Positions 8,546 through 16,134 of a stretch of 39,671 nucleotides of DNA are shown here, piece by piece (position 1 is the first letter of the stretch; each line of letters starts with the position of its first letter). This DNA is from an uncultured bacterium (GTDB lineage: Bacteria > Auribacterota > Erginobacteria > Erginobacterales > Erginobacteraceae): assembly GCA_937885075.1 (NCBI GenBank), contig CAKZYZ010000061.1, forward strand, positions 1 to 39,671. Reading direction: 5' to 3'. Below the pieces are notes generated by a model. That model ran no database searches. It saw nothing but the letters and a program-made list of their open reading frames with translations, and was not told the DNA's origin. The position numbers and the translations under genes were made by a program.

Positions 8546-9000
8546 AATATTATGTCGTTGAACGTTGAGAGTTGAATGTTGAATAGCCTGCCCGCCATAG
8601 CTTTAGCGACGGCTGGTTCAGTCTTTCTCTGTTTCCCCAACCTCTCCCCCTTTTTTGTCCACGGATTACACAGATTACTCTGATTATTTCGCCTCAGCTT
8701 GGCGGCTTTACAGTCCACTAATTACACTAATTTACACTAATTGTTTCCCCCTGCCTCACCCCCATAACTAATATCCAATGGCCAACTCCCAATTTCCAAT
8801 TTCCAAATTCAACCTCGACGTTGGTCATTCGCATTTGGAGATTGGAAATTGGGAGTTGGATATTGGACATTCCGCTTCTCTCGCCTCCTCCCTGCTTTTC
8901 CCTATGTTTTAGTCCTTTCGAGAAGTACCACCAAAAGAGAGCATAACGTGGCGAAGCGACAACTTTCAACTTTAGGCACTTAAGGCACTTTCAACTTCTT
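8546..9000. repeat. Repeat-filled gap between mutL and miaA
   Basis: No gene in 455 bp. From miaA outward it has a short CGTTGAACG array with a CCTGCCCGCCATAGCTTTAG module (8553-8618), the sense-oriented upstream repeat (8634-8763), and a long inverted repeat of CCAATTTCCAATT type (8768-8872). An AAGTGCCTTAAGTGCC repeat leaves the mutL stop (8959-9000). Confidence 0.8.
8634..8763 (-). repeat. Sense-oriented upstream repeat, copy 1 (before miaA)
   Basis: On the minus strand it reads ATTAGTGTAATTAGTGGAC, then AATCTGTGTAATCCGTGGAC, then AAAAAAGGGGGAGAGG. The G-rich tail points toward miaA, about 90 bp from its start. Confidence 0.8.
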
Positions 9001-10743
9001 CTACCTTCTTCCAAACCGTTTCTCCAACTCTCCCCAGGAATCAACAATCATCGTCGGACGCCCATGCGGACAATGATCCGGATCTTCACAGGCAAATAGC
9101 TCTTCCACCAATCGAGCCAATTCAACCGGAGCCAGGCTTGCCCTGGCCTTAACCGCCGCCAGACAGGACATCCGGATTATGATCTCCTCCCGGGGATCAT
9201 CCGGCTTCTTCCCCTCATCGGCCAGACCATCTATAACTTTCAGCACCAGCTCCTCCCGGTTCCAGCCGGATAGAATCGCCGGGAGCGCGGTAATGATAAA
9301 TGAATCGTCTCCAAACGGTTCAATCTCGATACCGATTTCTCTGAAAATTGGAATCTTTTCTAAGAGCAGGGCCGCGTCACGAGGATCCAGATCCAGATTG
9401 ATCGGCGCCAGCAGCGTCTGCAATTCCATCTTCTCATTGAGCAGATCCCGCCGAAAGCGTTCATAGATAATCCGTTCATGAGCGGCGTGCTGGTCGATTA
9501 TAAGCAGACCGTCCGAAGATTCAACCAGCAGATACCTCTTAGCCGCCTGCCCTAAAATTCGGTATGGCGAGGGAAATAAAGGCTCCGATTCGGTTTTTTC
9601 CGCCACCGGCGAAGAGGAGTAATCCTGAGAAAAATGTGGAAAAACCGGTGCGCTCTCCGCCGCCGGGGGAGTGAGATATGGATCCATCCCCCCGGACTCC
9701 CCTACTCCGCCAACCGGACCGGAGGCACGGATTGGATAAGCGATCCGAGCCGATGAAGCGATCTTTAACGCCTCCCGAACCGCCCGGACAACCAACCCCC
9801 GGATCAGGGGGGGGTTAGAAAACTTCACCTCCCGTTTGGCTGGATGAATATTCACATCCACCGCCCGGCCGGATATTTCAACGAAAATTACCCCGGTCGC
9901 GTAGCGCCGTCCCGCCAGCAGCGGTCCGCATCCTTCCATCACCGCGCCGAAGAGCATCCGGTCCTGAACCGGACGGCGGTTTATAAAGAGAGAGACCCCT
10001 TTCCGGACAGTCAGGGATAGATCAGGAGGCATAATAAACCCGCTCACGGAGACCCCATCCCCGGATGCCTCAAGCTGAACCAGAGAACCTGCTGTCTCCC
10101 CCCCCCATAGATCACCCAATCGTTCCTTGAGGGAAGAGCAAGCCGGGAGATCCAGAATTACCTCATTATCTCTCTCATAATAAAAAGCGACCTCCGGATT
10201 TGCCAGCCCATGATCGATAACCCGGGCAGTGATATGGGCCATCTCGGTCCGGTCGGTCTTTAAGAACTTCCGGCGCGCCGGGGTATTGAAGAAGAGCCTC
10301 TTCACCTCCACCACTGTTCCAACCGGCGCGCCAACCTCAGTAAGATCCTTGATCGTACCACCAAAGATATGGAGCCGGGCCGCGGCTGGAGAATCAGCCG
10401 TCCGGGAAGTCATCAGGAGGTCCGAGACCCCGGCGATACTGGGGAGAGCTTCTCCCCGGAATCCCAGAGTTGAGATCTCTTCCAGATCCGGAAAATCTCT
10501 CAGTTTACTGGTAGAATGCCTCTCAAACGCCAGCAAGAGATCGTCCCGCTCCATCCCACATCCATCATCCTCCACCCGGATCTCTCTCCGCCCGCTCCCC
10601 CTCACCATCACCCGGATGGATTTCGCCCCCGAGTCCAAAGAGTTCTCCACCAACTCCTTAACCACCGAAGCCGGCCGCTCCACCACCTCACCAGCGGCAA
10701 TCTTGTTAACCACCGCTTCCGGCAGCAATCTTATCCTACTCAT
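9001..10743 (-). CDS. mutL: MutL, mismatch-repair ATPase/endonuclease
   Basis: A 580-residue MutL that couples MutS mismatch recognition to strand nicking or excision. The N-terminal GHKL ATPase motifs are intact: ELVENSLDSGA (30-40), DDGCGM (59-64), TLGFRGEAL (92-100) and GTVVEVKRLFFNTPAR. A Pro/Ser-rich linker spans about 335-390. The C-terminal domain has the metal-binding endonuclease motif DQHAAHERIIYE (417-428) plus SCLAAVKA and CPHGRP. This is therefore the nicking type of MutL found in bacteria without MutH, unlike the E. coli protein. It is the first gene of mutL-miaA-hflX. The stop is followed within 6 bases by an AAGTTGAAAGTGCC repeat. No strong Shine-Dalgarno sequence was seen. 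Confidence 0.97.
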   Translation of the reverse strand: MSRIRLLPEAVVNKIAAGEVVERPASVVKELVENSLDSGAKSIRVMVRGSGRREIRVEDDGCGMERDDLLLAFERHSTSKLRDFPDLEEISTLGFRGEALPSIAGVSDLLMTSRTADSPAAARLHIFGGTIKDLTEVGAPVGTVVEVKRLFFNTPARRKFLKTDRTEMAHITARVIDHGLANPEVAFYYERDNEVILDLPACSSLKERLGDLWGGETAGSLVQLEASGDGVSVSGFIMPPDLSLTVRKGVSLFINRRPVQDRMLFGAVMEGCGPLLAGRRYATGVIFVEISGRAVDVNIHPAKREVKFSNPPLIRGLVVRAVREALKIASSARIAYPIRASGPVGGVGESGGMDPYLTPPAAESAPVFPHFSQDYSSSPVAEKTESEPLFPSPYRILGQAAKRYLLVESSDGLLIIDQHAAHERIIYERFRRDLLNEKMELQTLLAPINLDLDPRDAALLLEKIPIFREIGIEIEPFGDDSFIITALPAILSGWNREELVLKVIDGLADEGKKPDDPREEIIIRMSCLAAVKARASLAPVELARLVEELFACEDPDHCPHGRPTMIVDSWGELEKRFGRR

Positions 10744-10763
10744 AATTTTTACTTCGCAAAATT
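10744..10763 (-). other. AT-rich palindrome abutting the mutL start
   Basis: Arms AATTTT and AAAATT with an 8-base loop (TACTTCGC) directly precede the mutL ATG. It is one of several boundary palindromes. Confidence 0.4.
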
Positions 10764-10765
10764 TA

Positions 10766-10874
10766 AAACATTCGGCAAACCCATTCTCTCGTAGCAGCTG
10801 CCTTCAGGCTGCCACACTATGGCGACCTAAAGGTCTTCGCTACGAGCACGTGGCACCGGGTTTGCCAAATGTTT
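10766..10874 (+). repeat. Palindromic element, copy 3, with different end repeats
   Basis: The core CTCTCGTAGCAGCTGCC to GCTACGAGCACG matches the family. The terminal inverted repeats are instead AAACATTCGGCAAACCC and GGGTTTGCCAAATGTTT. Ends and core therefore behave as separable modules. Confidence 0.8.
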
Positions 10875-10939
10875 ACATAAATATAATCCTGAAATACTTT
10901 TTATCTCCAAACATATCCATACACTCAGAACAAGAATCA

Positions 10940-11515
10940 CTATTGTTTTAAAAGTTTCTCCTTTAAAACAATAGCCCAGATATGCCGGCAGGCAAATCCA
11001 AACTTTCTCCCCCGGTAGGTATAATCAGGACAAGAGCATGACGCCCCCTGAAGAGGCCCCTCCTCAACCAGAGTAACCGTATTCCCCCCGACCTCGTACT
11101 GGTTCTCAGCAATCTTCTTAACTTTATCCTCGTCTATCCTCCCTTTATCATACCGGTTCCCTTCCCGGGTCATATCCCGTTTAATCTCAATATACCCATC
11201 CGGTAACTTAAAGATCCTCCGTCCAATCTCATCGGCTTCTTTCCGGCACTGCTCAATCTTGGCGTTAATGGAATCCGCCTGCCAATCCGGATATTGCCGG
11301 ACGATCTCCGCGTAAACTTCACCAGCCTTAATAAAATCATCATACGCCGCCCGCTCCTCCTTCTGATAGAGAGCCTTACGAGCCTGGCGAACCAGAAAAT
11401 AAGCCTCCTTATTCAACTCCTGCGGCGTCCTCCCTCCTTCCACGGACAGAACAAGAACTGGAAAGACAAAACTAACACCCATAACAAGAGCTAAAAATAA
11501 TTCTATCTTCTTCAT
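10940..11515 (-). CDS. Exported protein with C-terminal SWIM-type zinc finger
   Basis: 191 residues. A signal peptide-like N-terminus (MKKIELFLALVMGVSFVFPV) is followed by a charged helical region of about 30-110 that could be TPR-like (LNKEAYFLVRQARKAL, AYDDFIKAGEVYAEIV). The C-terminus carries C-S-C-P-D, then C-R-H (about 159-180), matching the CxC(x)nCxH SWIM zinc-binding pattern. SWIM domains are normally found in cytoplasmic DNA- or protein-binding proteins, so pairing with a signal peptide is odd. The hydrophobic N-terminus may instead be a membrane anchor. The last codons form one arm of a perfect 12-bp palindrome (10941-10973) that ends on the stop codon. The function is not recognised. 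Confidence 0.75.
   Translation of the reverse strand: MKKIELFLALVMGVSFVFPVLVLSVEGGRTPQELNKEAYFLVRQARKALYQKEERAAYDDFIKAGEVYAEIVRQYPDWQADSINAKIEQCRKEADEIGRRIFKLPDGYIEIKRDMTREGNRYDKGRIDEDKVKKIAENQYEVGGNTVTLVEEGPLQGASCSCPDYTYRGRKFGFACRHIWAIVLKEKLLKQ
10941..10973 (-). terminator. Palindrome formed by the end of the SWIM gene
   Basis: Perfect 12-bp arms TATTGTTTTAAA and TTTAAAACAATA enclose the codons for KEK. The hairpin ends at the TAG stop. It may act as a terminator or mRNA-end structure, but no U-run follows. Confidence 0.45.
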
Positions 11516-11593
11516 TGGATATTGGATATTCAGTTGTCGGCTTGATTCTTAGGAGCGTCCCAAATTCTTGAGGTACTCACTAATACTCTAATT

Positions 11594-11672
11594 GTCATTG
11601 CGAGGAACGAAGTGACGAAGCAATCTCAACTCGTTGTGCATCAAGAGATTGCTTCGCTTCGCTCGCAATGAC
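11594..11672. repeat. GTCATTGCGAG inverted repeat
   Basis: The outer arms GTCATTGCGAG and CTCGCAATGAC and inner arms GAAGCAATCTC and GAGATTGCTTC make an imperfect hairpin of about 79 bases. I recall similar elements in many bacterial genomes, but no search was done. Confidence 0.75.
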
Positions 11673-11677
11673 ACTGA

Positions 11678-11750
11678 TAAGGTTTCAGTGAACCCTGTTC
11701 TCTCGTAGCGGCTGCCTTTAGGCTGCCACACGATGGCCCCGCCAGCGGGA
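11678..11750 (+). repeat. Palindromic element, copy 4, right half missing
   Basis: It begins TAAGGTTTCAGTGAACCC, continues through the core CTCTCGTAGCGGCTGCC, and stops after GCCCCGCCAGCGGGA. The closing arm and right terminal repeat are absent. Confidence 0.8.
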
Positions 11751-11835
11751 ATATCAAGACGAAATACATATAATCATCAGCACTATTTTACCCCCCCCGC
11801 ATCAATGAAATAATCTCCGTCATGTTTCAAAACAT

Positions 11836-11874
11836 AAATAATCTACCCCCAGCTTTATCGGGGGGAGATTATTT
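11836..11874 (-). terminator. Hairpin at the comM stop codon
   Basis: Two 15-base arms with one mismatch (AAATAATCTCCCCCC against GGGGGTAGATTATTT on the minus strand) have a 9-base loop. The 5' arm includes two bases of the comM TAA stop. The GC-rich stem and U-containing 3' side suit a transcription terminator. Confidence 0.55.
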
Positions 11875-13405
11875 ATAGCCACAGTTTACGGTCTAATATC
11901 CGATACTGAATCGCCTCCGAGACATGCGAAGAAAGAATATCCTCCTCCCCTTCCAGATCGGCAATAGTCCGACCAACCTTAAGGATCCTATCATAAGCCC
12001 GGGCCGATAAACCCATATCATTCATCGCCAGCTCCAGCACCCCCAGCGCCTCTCCGGAGAGGCGGCAGGAACTCCTCAGCTGACGGGCCCCCATATCCGC
12101 GTTACAGTATATCCCATACTCCCGGTATCTCTCCTGCTGGATGGCGCGGGCCCTGCCCACCCGATCGCGGATTGACTTCGAAGACTCACCATCCACCCCC
12201 CTTGACATCTCCCGGTAATCAACCGACCCCACCTCGATGTGGATATCGATCCGGTCCAGGAGTGGACCGGAGATCTTGGCCATATATTTCCGGATCTGTC
12301 CCGGCAGGCACCGGCACTCCCGTTTGGGATCGGTATAAAACCCGCAGGGGCACGGGTTCATAGCCGCCACCAGCATAAAACGGGAAGGGAAAGTTAACGA
12401 TCCGCTGGCCCGCGATATTGTCACCTCACCATCCTCCAATGGCTGCCGGAGGACTTCGAGGACATTCCGATGAAACTCGGGGAGTTCATCCAGAAAGAGA
12501 ACCCCGTTATGGGCCAGACTGACCTCCCCCGGACTGATCTTCGCCCCGCCGCCGATCAGAGCGATATCGGAGATAGTATGGTGCGGAGACCGAACCGGGC
12601 GGGTGGCTATCAAGGCGTCCCCCTTAGAAAGCAATCCCACACTGCTGTGAATCCGGGTGGTCTCCAGCGCTTCTTCCAGCGACATCACGGGAAGGATGGT
12701 GGGGATCCGCTTGGCCAGCATCGATTTCCCCGCCCCGGGCGGACCAATCATGATCAGGTTATGGCCGCCCGCGACCGCTACTTCGATCGCGCGTTTGACA
12801 TCCTGCTGGCCTTTCACATCGGCAAAGTCCAGATCGTAACTGCTGGAATCCGAGAAAATCTCTTCCAGATCCAGCCGGACCGGCTCTATATCTATCTCGC
12901 CATTTAAATACTTGACCGCTTCGGCCAGATTCTTAACCGCCCGAACCTCGATATCCCGGACAATCGCCGCCTCCCGAGCATTATCGACCGGAACCAGCAG
13001 CGACTTCACCCCCCACTTCCGGGCCGCCAGGGCGATCGAGAGCACGCCCTTAACCGGCCGGATATGGCCGTTCAGCGCCAGCTCCCCGATAATAATATGC
13101 GGCTCAAAACTCCCCGGGGAGATCTCTTCACTGGCCGCCAGTACCCCCAGAGCGATCGGGAGATCAAAACTGGGCCCCTCTTTCTTGATATCGGCCGGGG
13201 CCAGATTGATGGTGATCTTGTCATTGGGATACTTAAACCCGGAGTTATTGATCGCCGCGTGGACCCGGTCCTTGCTCTCCTTAACCGCCGCGTCGGGAAG
13301 CCCCACCACCACCTCCTTGGGAAGCCCGCTGCTAACATCCACCTCAATCTCAATCGGATAAGCGTCAATCCCCATCAAACCAGCGGAAAATACCTTTGCC
13401 AGCAT
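11873..13405 (-). CDS. comM: ComM/YifB-type Mg-chelatase-like AAA+ ATPase
   Basis: A 510-residue protein of the YifB/ComM family. In naturally transformable bacteria ComM is a hexameric helicase that extends recombination joints. The N-terminal Lon-like fold includes LPDAAVKESKDRVHAAI and ITINLAPADIKKEGPSFDLPIALG. Walker A is GPPGAGKS at 221-228 and Walker B is GVLFLDELPEF. A C-terminal Mg-chelatase lid domain follows (ARAYDRILKVGRTIADL). The cysteine cluster in PCPCGFYTDPKRECRC is typical of the family. The start codon is preceded by TGAGGAG held in the loop of a small palindrome (13408-13429). It stands alone between repeat-filled gaps. Confidence 0.95.
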   Translation of the reverse strand: MLAKVFSAGLMGIDAYPIEIEVDVSSGLPKEVVVGLPDAAVKESKDRVHAAINNSGFKYPNDKITINLAPADIKKEGPSFDLPIALGVLAASEEISPGSFEPHIIIGELALNGHIRPVKGVLSIALAARKWGVKSLLVPVDNAREAAIVRDIEVRAVKNLAEAVKYLNGEIDIEPVRLDLEEIFSDSSSYDLDFADVKGQQDVKRAIEVAVAGGHNLIMIGPPGAGKSMLAKRIPTILPVMSLEEALETTRIHSSVGLLSKGDALIATRPVRSPHHTISDIALIGGGAKISPGEVSLAHNGVLFLDELPEFHRNVLEVLRQPLEDGEVTISRASGSLTFPSRFMLVAAMNPCPCGFYTDPKRECRCLPGQIRKYMAKISGPLLDRIDIHIEVGSVDYREMSRGVDGESSKSIRDRVGRARAIQQERYREYGIYCNADMGARQLRSSCRLSGEALGVLELAMNDMGLSARAYDRILKVGRTIADLEGEEDILSSHVSEAIQYRILDRKLWL

Positions 13406-13407
13406 CT

Positions 13408-13429
13408 AAATATTCTCCTCAAAATATTT
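13408..13429 (-). promoter_or_regulatory. Palindrome presenting the comM Shine-Dalgarno in its loop
   Basis: The arms AAATATT and AATATTT enclose TTGAGGAG on the mRNA strand, a few bases before the comM ATG. Position suggests a role in translation initiation, but the stem is short and AU-rich. Confidence 0.4.
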
Positions 13430-13622
13430 TTTTTCCATAATTCTCACTCCAAAAAGTTATTATTTTGAATCATCATTATGAACAGGTGTATGCAGGGGCA
13501 GAATGAACGCTCCGCATCAAGACTTCATTTCGGCATTATCAGGCGATTGGCTATCTTTGAGTTCAAATCTCAAGCTCGCGACACAATGTCGCCAGTGCTG
13601 TCGCAAGCAGTATCCCGATAGG

Positions 13623-13803
13623 GTAAGGTTTCAGTGAACCCCGTTGTCTTAATATTTCCTCACAATTTACCCGAATCGCTTTACACCTGTAGCCGCCGGT
13701 CGGTGACCGCGGATCCGATGGCTGTCGGCGATGCCGCGGTCACCGACCGCGGCTACAGCACCAAGCCATGATCACGAGTTGACGGAGTTTACTGAAAGCT
13801 TAC
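13623..13803 (+). repeat. Palindromic element, copy 5, with a swapped core
   Basis: The left end GTAAGGTTTCAGTGAACC and right end GTTTACTGAAAGCTTAC match the family. The core is different: a near-perfect hairpin of about 25-bp arms, starting TGTAGCCGCCGGTCGGTGAC at 13688 and closing at 13757. Confidence 0.75.
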
Positions 13804-13821
13804 GTTAGGTATTGCCCACTT

Positions 13822-13844
13822 TTATTTTTTCTACGAAAAAATAA
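13822..13844 (-). terminator. Hairpin after the RHH antitoxin gene
   Basis: Perfect arms TTATTTTTTC and GAAAAAATAA with loop TAC lie 3 bases beyond the stop codon. Nearly the same palindrome sits just before the tRNA-Leu at 29491-29517. Confidence 0.45.
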
Positions 13845-13847
13845 CTT

Positions 13848-14084
13848 CTATAGCCTGTCATATTCTTCCGGTTCAATATCCGGTATTTGAGATAGAGCTT
13901 CTTCAAACTTCTTTTTATCTGCTCTTTTCGCGCGCATCTCCAAATAATCAACTGTCGCGAAAGCAGACATCTTCTCTGAAGCGGCACTTGCGATAAATTG
14001 ATTAATTGATATACCTTCTTCTCTGGAAAACTCTTTTATCTTATTATGAAGAGAATCAGGCAACCTTAAACTTAAAGTACTCAT
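13848..14084 (-). CDS. Ribbon-helix-helix antitoxin (partner of the PIN toxin)
   Basis: 78 residues. The N-terminus MSTLSLRLPDSLHNKIKEFSREEGISINQFIASAASEKM has the beta strand plus two helices of CopG/Arc-type RHH DNA-binding proteins. The rest is a charged tail that would wrap the toxin. It begins 2 bp after the PIN gene stop, and its GGAG ribosome-binding site lies within the last codons of that gene, so the two are translationally coupled. By analogy with such pairs it should bind and neutralise the PIN nuclease and repress the operon. The order is toxin first, as is common for PIN proteins of this kind. Confidence 0.82.
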   Translation of the reverse strand: MSTLSLRLPDSLHNKIKEFSREEGISINQFIASAASEKMSAFATVDYLEMRAKRADKKKFEEALSQIPDIEPEEYDRL

Positions 14085-14085
14085 T

Positions 14086-14517
14086 TTATAGTTCTCCTAT
14101 CAATTTTAAAAACTCTTTCGGTGTAGCAACTTTAATCCCAAATTTATCAACTCCCTTAAAATCTTTCACATTGTAAGTTATTATAACCTCACTCTGTGAT
14201 TCAATTGCCAGTTCTAAGATAAAATCATCTTTTGGGTCTTTTAAAAATGGTCGCCAGAGATAAAATATCCGGCATTTATTTGACCACTTGCAAATCATGT
14301 TTAAAATGGAATCAATCTCGTAATCAGTCAATGCTAACTTTGTAGATCTCCTCTTTGCTATACTCTCATATTCAAATATAAGGGCTGGAGAAATATTCTG
14401 CACATATCGTTTCCGAGAAACTTCAAATAAGAGCTTAAAGGATGCCCCCCTATTTGACTTTAATGAGCTTATAAATACATTTGTATCAATTACAACTTTT
14501 ATCTCATTCACTCTCAT
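14086..14517 (-). CDS. PIN-domain toxin (putative ribonuclease)
   Basis: 143 residues. It opens with VVIDTNVFISSL (conserved first Asp at residue 10), then an acidic position in SPALIFEYESIA, and KDPKDDFILELAIES with the clustered Asp/Glu of PIN domains. A final strand VIITYNVKDF follows. This layout matches the PIN_3-type toxins that cleave RNA with Mg2+. It is followed 2 bp later by an RHH antitoxin. AT content is visibly higher than in neighbouring housekeeping genes, consistent with horizontal acquisition. The substrate RNA cannot be inferred. Confidence 0.85.
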   Translation of the reverse strand: MRVNEIKVVIDTNVFISSLKSNRGASFKLLFEVSRKRYVQNISPALIFEYESIAKRRSTKLALTDYEIDSILNMICKWSNKCRIFYLWRPFLKDPKDDFILELAIESQSEVIITYNVKDFKGVDKFGIKVATPKEFLKLIGEL

Positions 14518-14559
14518 AGTGGTATTATATGCGATACCGAATAAAATACAAACATTTTT

Positions 14560-15015
14560 TTAGTAAAAAGATGCCTCATATTTTCCCCAACTTTCCATCT
14601 CCTCCAGTTTACAAGCCAGATCATCATAAGAAATAAGCATCTTCCACATCCGTACAAACACTTCAATGATCTGAATACTGGTAGTAATCGCCTGTTGACT
14701 TCTCAGAATATTTGCCGACATAAGGGCTCCGTGTTCTGTGAAAACATATGGTAGTTATTTCACATGCTGACCACGCTTTAAGGTCACATTTTGTGATCTT
14801 AAAGAGAATATTTCCCTGGCTTCATTTTTCGTAAGCTTAAACATAAATGAAGCTGGGAAACGGTTGATATTCCTTTTTGCAGCTTCATTCAATACTTTTG
14901 TCGAAACCCCATAAAGGTCAGCCAAATCAGTATCTATGATAACTCTCCTCCCCCGTATATTAAAAATCAGGTTAATAATTCGTTCCGCTAAAATCATGGG
15001 TTCCTTTTTAGTCAT
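14560..15015 (-). pseudogene. ORF6N-domain gene interrupted by an in-frame stop
   Basis: The start is ATG at 15015 after a strong GGGGAGG site, not the longer open frame to 15234, whose extra part is repeat-like. The N-terminal part MILAERIINLIFNIRGRRV, then DTDLADLYGVSTKVLNEA, matches ORF6N, a phage-related DNA-binding domain. After RGQHVK comes TAA (14757-14755). The same frame then continues as LPYVFTEHGALMSANILRS to another TAA at 14560, with no frameshift. In relatives this point reads K-Y-L-P-Y-x-F-T-E, so one base change of a Tyr codon to TAA explains it. Either a pseudogene or a shortened protein of about 86 residues. Confidence 0.8.
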
Positions 15016-15529
15016 GATTTTACCTCCCCTAATTTGATTGTTTTCTATTTTGTTATTCATATACAACAGTCGGAGAAGTCGGCATTTTATTCCGGAAAAA
15101 TGAAAAAAATCACAGCTTTTTTTCCCCTCTCCCCCGGGGAGCGGGATTAGAGCCTGCCCCGGACTTGATCCGGGGGGTGAGGGGTACAAATAAACAATCC
15201 CGGCAGGCGGAATGGTGGGTTCTGGCAGGATCAATAGAGGGTTTCAACGGACAGTACAGTATCGGAACCTGATCAGCAAAACCATAACCGTTGATTAATC
15301 TCCCTTAGAAGGTCAATTTTGGGGATAAAACTGACGCCCTAAGATCCATATCGAGGGGTGTATTATATATAATCTTCTGAGAATCAAAGACTTGGCCAGG
15401 TCCGACCCCAGGCATAACAATGATTTATATTTTTTGGGTAACGGAATAAATCATTGCAATCCTGACCATTAACGGATACGATAATATTGATCTGACAATA
15501 CATCCGACTATTAACTCTAAGTAATAATC
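15016..15529. other. Intergenic region between ORF6N and the septoil-like gene
   Basis: No gene in 514 bp. A repeat-like stretch at about 15120-15185 contains CCCCTCTCCCCCGGGGAGCG and CCTGCCCCGGACTTGATCCG. Perfect 11-bp arms CAATGATTTAT and ATAAATCATTG (15418-15456) form a hairpin. The rest is unassigned. Confidence 0.55.
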
Positions 15530-15841
15530 ATGCCAAAGCCGACTATGCCCATTTTAGTATTGGTATTATTCATATCCCTGACTGGATTGGTCTGGGGCAA
15601 ACCCCTCCCCGGCAAGTGTACTCTCTACGGAAGAATCCAGTTCGTCCAGGCTTTCCCCGATGTAAAAGTACAGGTAGTTAACACCTTCCCCGATATCAAG
15701 GTCCAGAAAGTTACTGCTTTTCCTGATAAACCGGGAAAGTGGCAGATAGTTGACTCTTTTCCCGACTGGAAGGTTCAAATAGTCGATTCCTTTCCCGATT
15801 ATAAGATTCAGTGGGTTGATGCTTTTCCGGGGTGCAAATAA
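15530..15841 (+). CDS. Small secreted FPD-repeat protein, septoil-knot-like
   Basis: 103 residues. A signal peptide at about 1-23 (PILVLVLFISLTGLVWG) is followed by six units of 10-13 residues of the pattern KVQ-x-V-x-x-FPD: RIQFVQAFPD, VKVQVVNTFPD, IKVQKVTAFPD, KPGKWQIVDSFPD, WKVQIVDSFPD, YKIQWVDAFPG. Single cysteines flank the repeat domain (C30 and C102) and could close it as a disulfide after export. From memory, this pattern belongs to small proteins labelled 7(1) septoil knot domain in databases, noted for a very complex backbone knot. That link is recall, not a search. The biological role is unknown. No good ribosome-binding site; flanked by degraded genes. Confidence 0.75.
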   Translation: MPKPTMPILVLVLFISLTGLVWGKPLPGKCTLYGRIQFVQAFPDVKVQVVNTFPDIKVQKVTAFPDKPGKWQIVDSFPDWKVQIVDSFPDYKIQWVDAFPGCK

Positions 15842-15885
15842 ATAGTCCATAGGCTGATTACTTAGCCAACGAGCGAAACGGGAAG

Positions 15886-16134
15886 ATGATGATTTGGTAC
15901 AACAACGGGGAAATCGGAGGAAGAGCGAATACCATAACGGCGAGTTGTCAGCCACATCTAGCCTATGTCAAGAGTGATGATCAGAATATTGATCTTGAAT
16001 ATTCCACCATAGCATCCGCTGTCTATTCGTCAAATATTGAAGGTAATACTGTTGATCTGAATTCTTTTATGAATTATCATCTTTCTAAGAAAATATTCAA
16101 ACCTACTAACGAAATCAAAGAGACCCCATTCTAA
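15886..16134 (+). pseudogene. 5' fragment of a Fic-family gene
   Basis: 82 residues. The segment IASAVYSSNIEGNTVDLNSF, then MNYHLSKKIFKPTNEIKE, matches the N-terminal region of Fic/AMPylase-like proteins, including the inhibitory-helix pattern (S/T)xxxE(G/N) in SSNIEG. The frame breaks after EIKE (TPF, stop), where the 3' end of the opposite-strand deacetylase begins. The catalytic HPFxxGNGR part is nowhere in the window. The remnant has kept the self-inhibitory element and lost the enzyme. A pseudogene is the simplest reading; a short antitoxin-like peptide is possible but unsupported. Confidence 0.65.

Larger units (their letters stand above)
11516..11872. repeat. Gap between comM and the SWIM gene
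   Basis: No gene in 357 bp. At 11594-11672 is a long inverted repeat beginning GTCATTGCGAGGAACGAAG and ending CTTCGCTCGCAATGAC. A truncated palindromic element follows (11678-11750), then about 80 bp of unassigned sequence before the comM hairpin. Confidence 0.75.
13406..13847. repeat. Gap between the PIN/RHH pair and comM
   Basis: No gene in 442 bp. It contains the comM ribosome-binding-site palindrome, unassigned sequence at about 13470-13620, the hybrid palindromic element (13623-13803) and a hairpin at 13822-13844. Confidence 0.7.

Noticed and set aside
8727-8969. 80-codon ORF between mutL and miaA
   Set aside because: Entirely repeat-encoded, with CCAATTTCC units giving a QLPISNLQ-like peptide.
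12470-12907. Plus-strand ORFs opposite comM, mutL, mreB and others
   Set aside because: They are antisense shadows of well-supported genes, with no family motifs or ribosome-binding sites.
15016-15234. N-terminal extension of the ORF6N gene
   Set aside because: It translates a CCCTCTCCCCCGGGGAG repeat. A strong ribosome-binding site marks the ATG at 15015.
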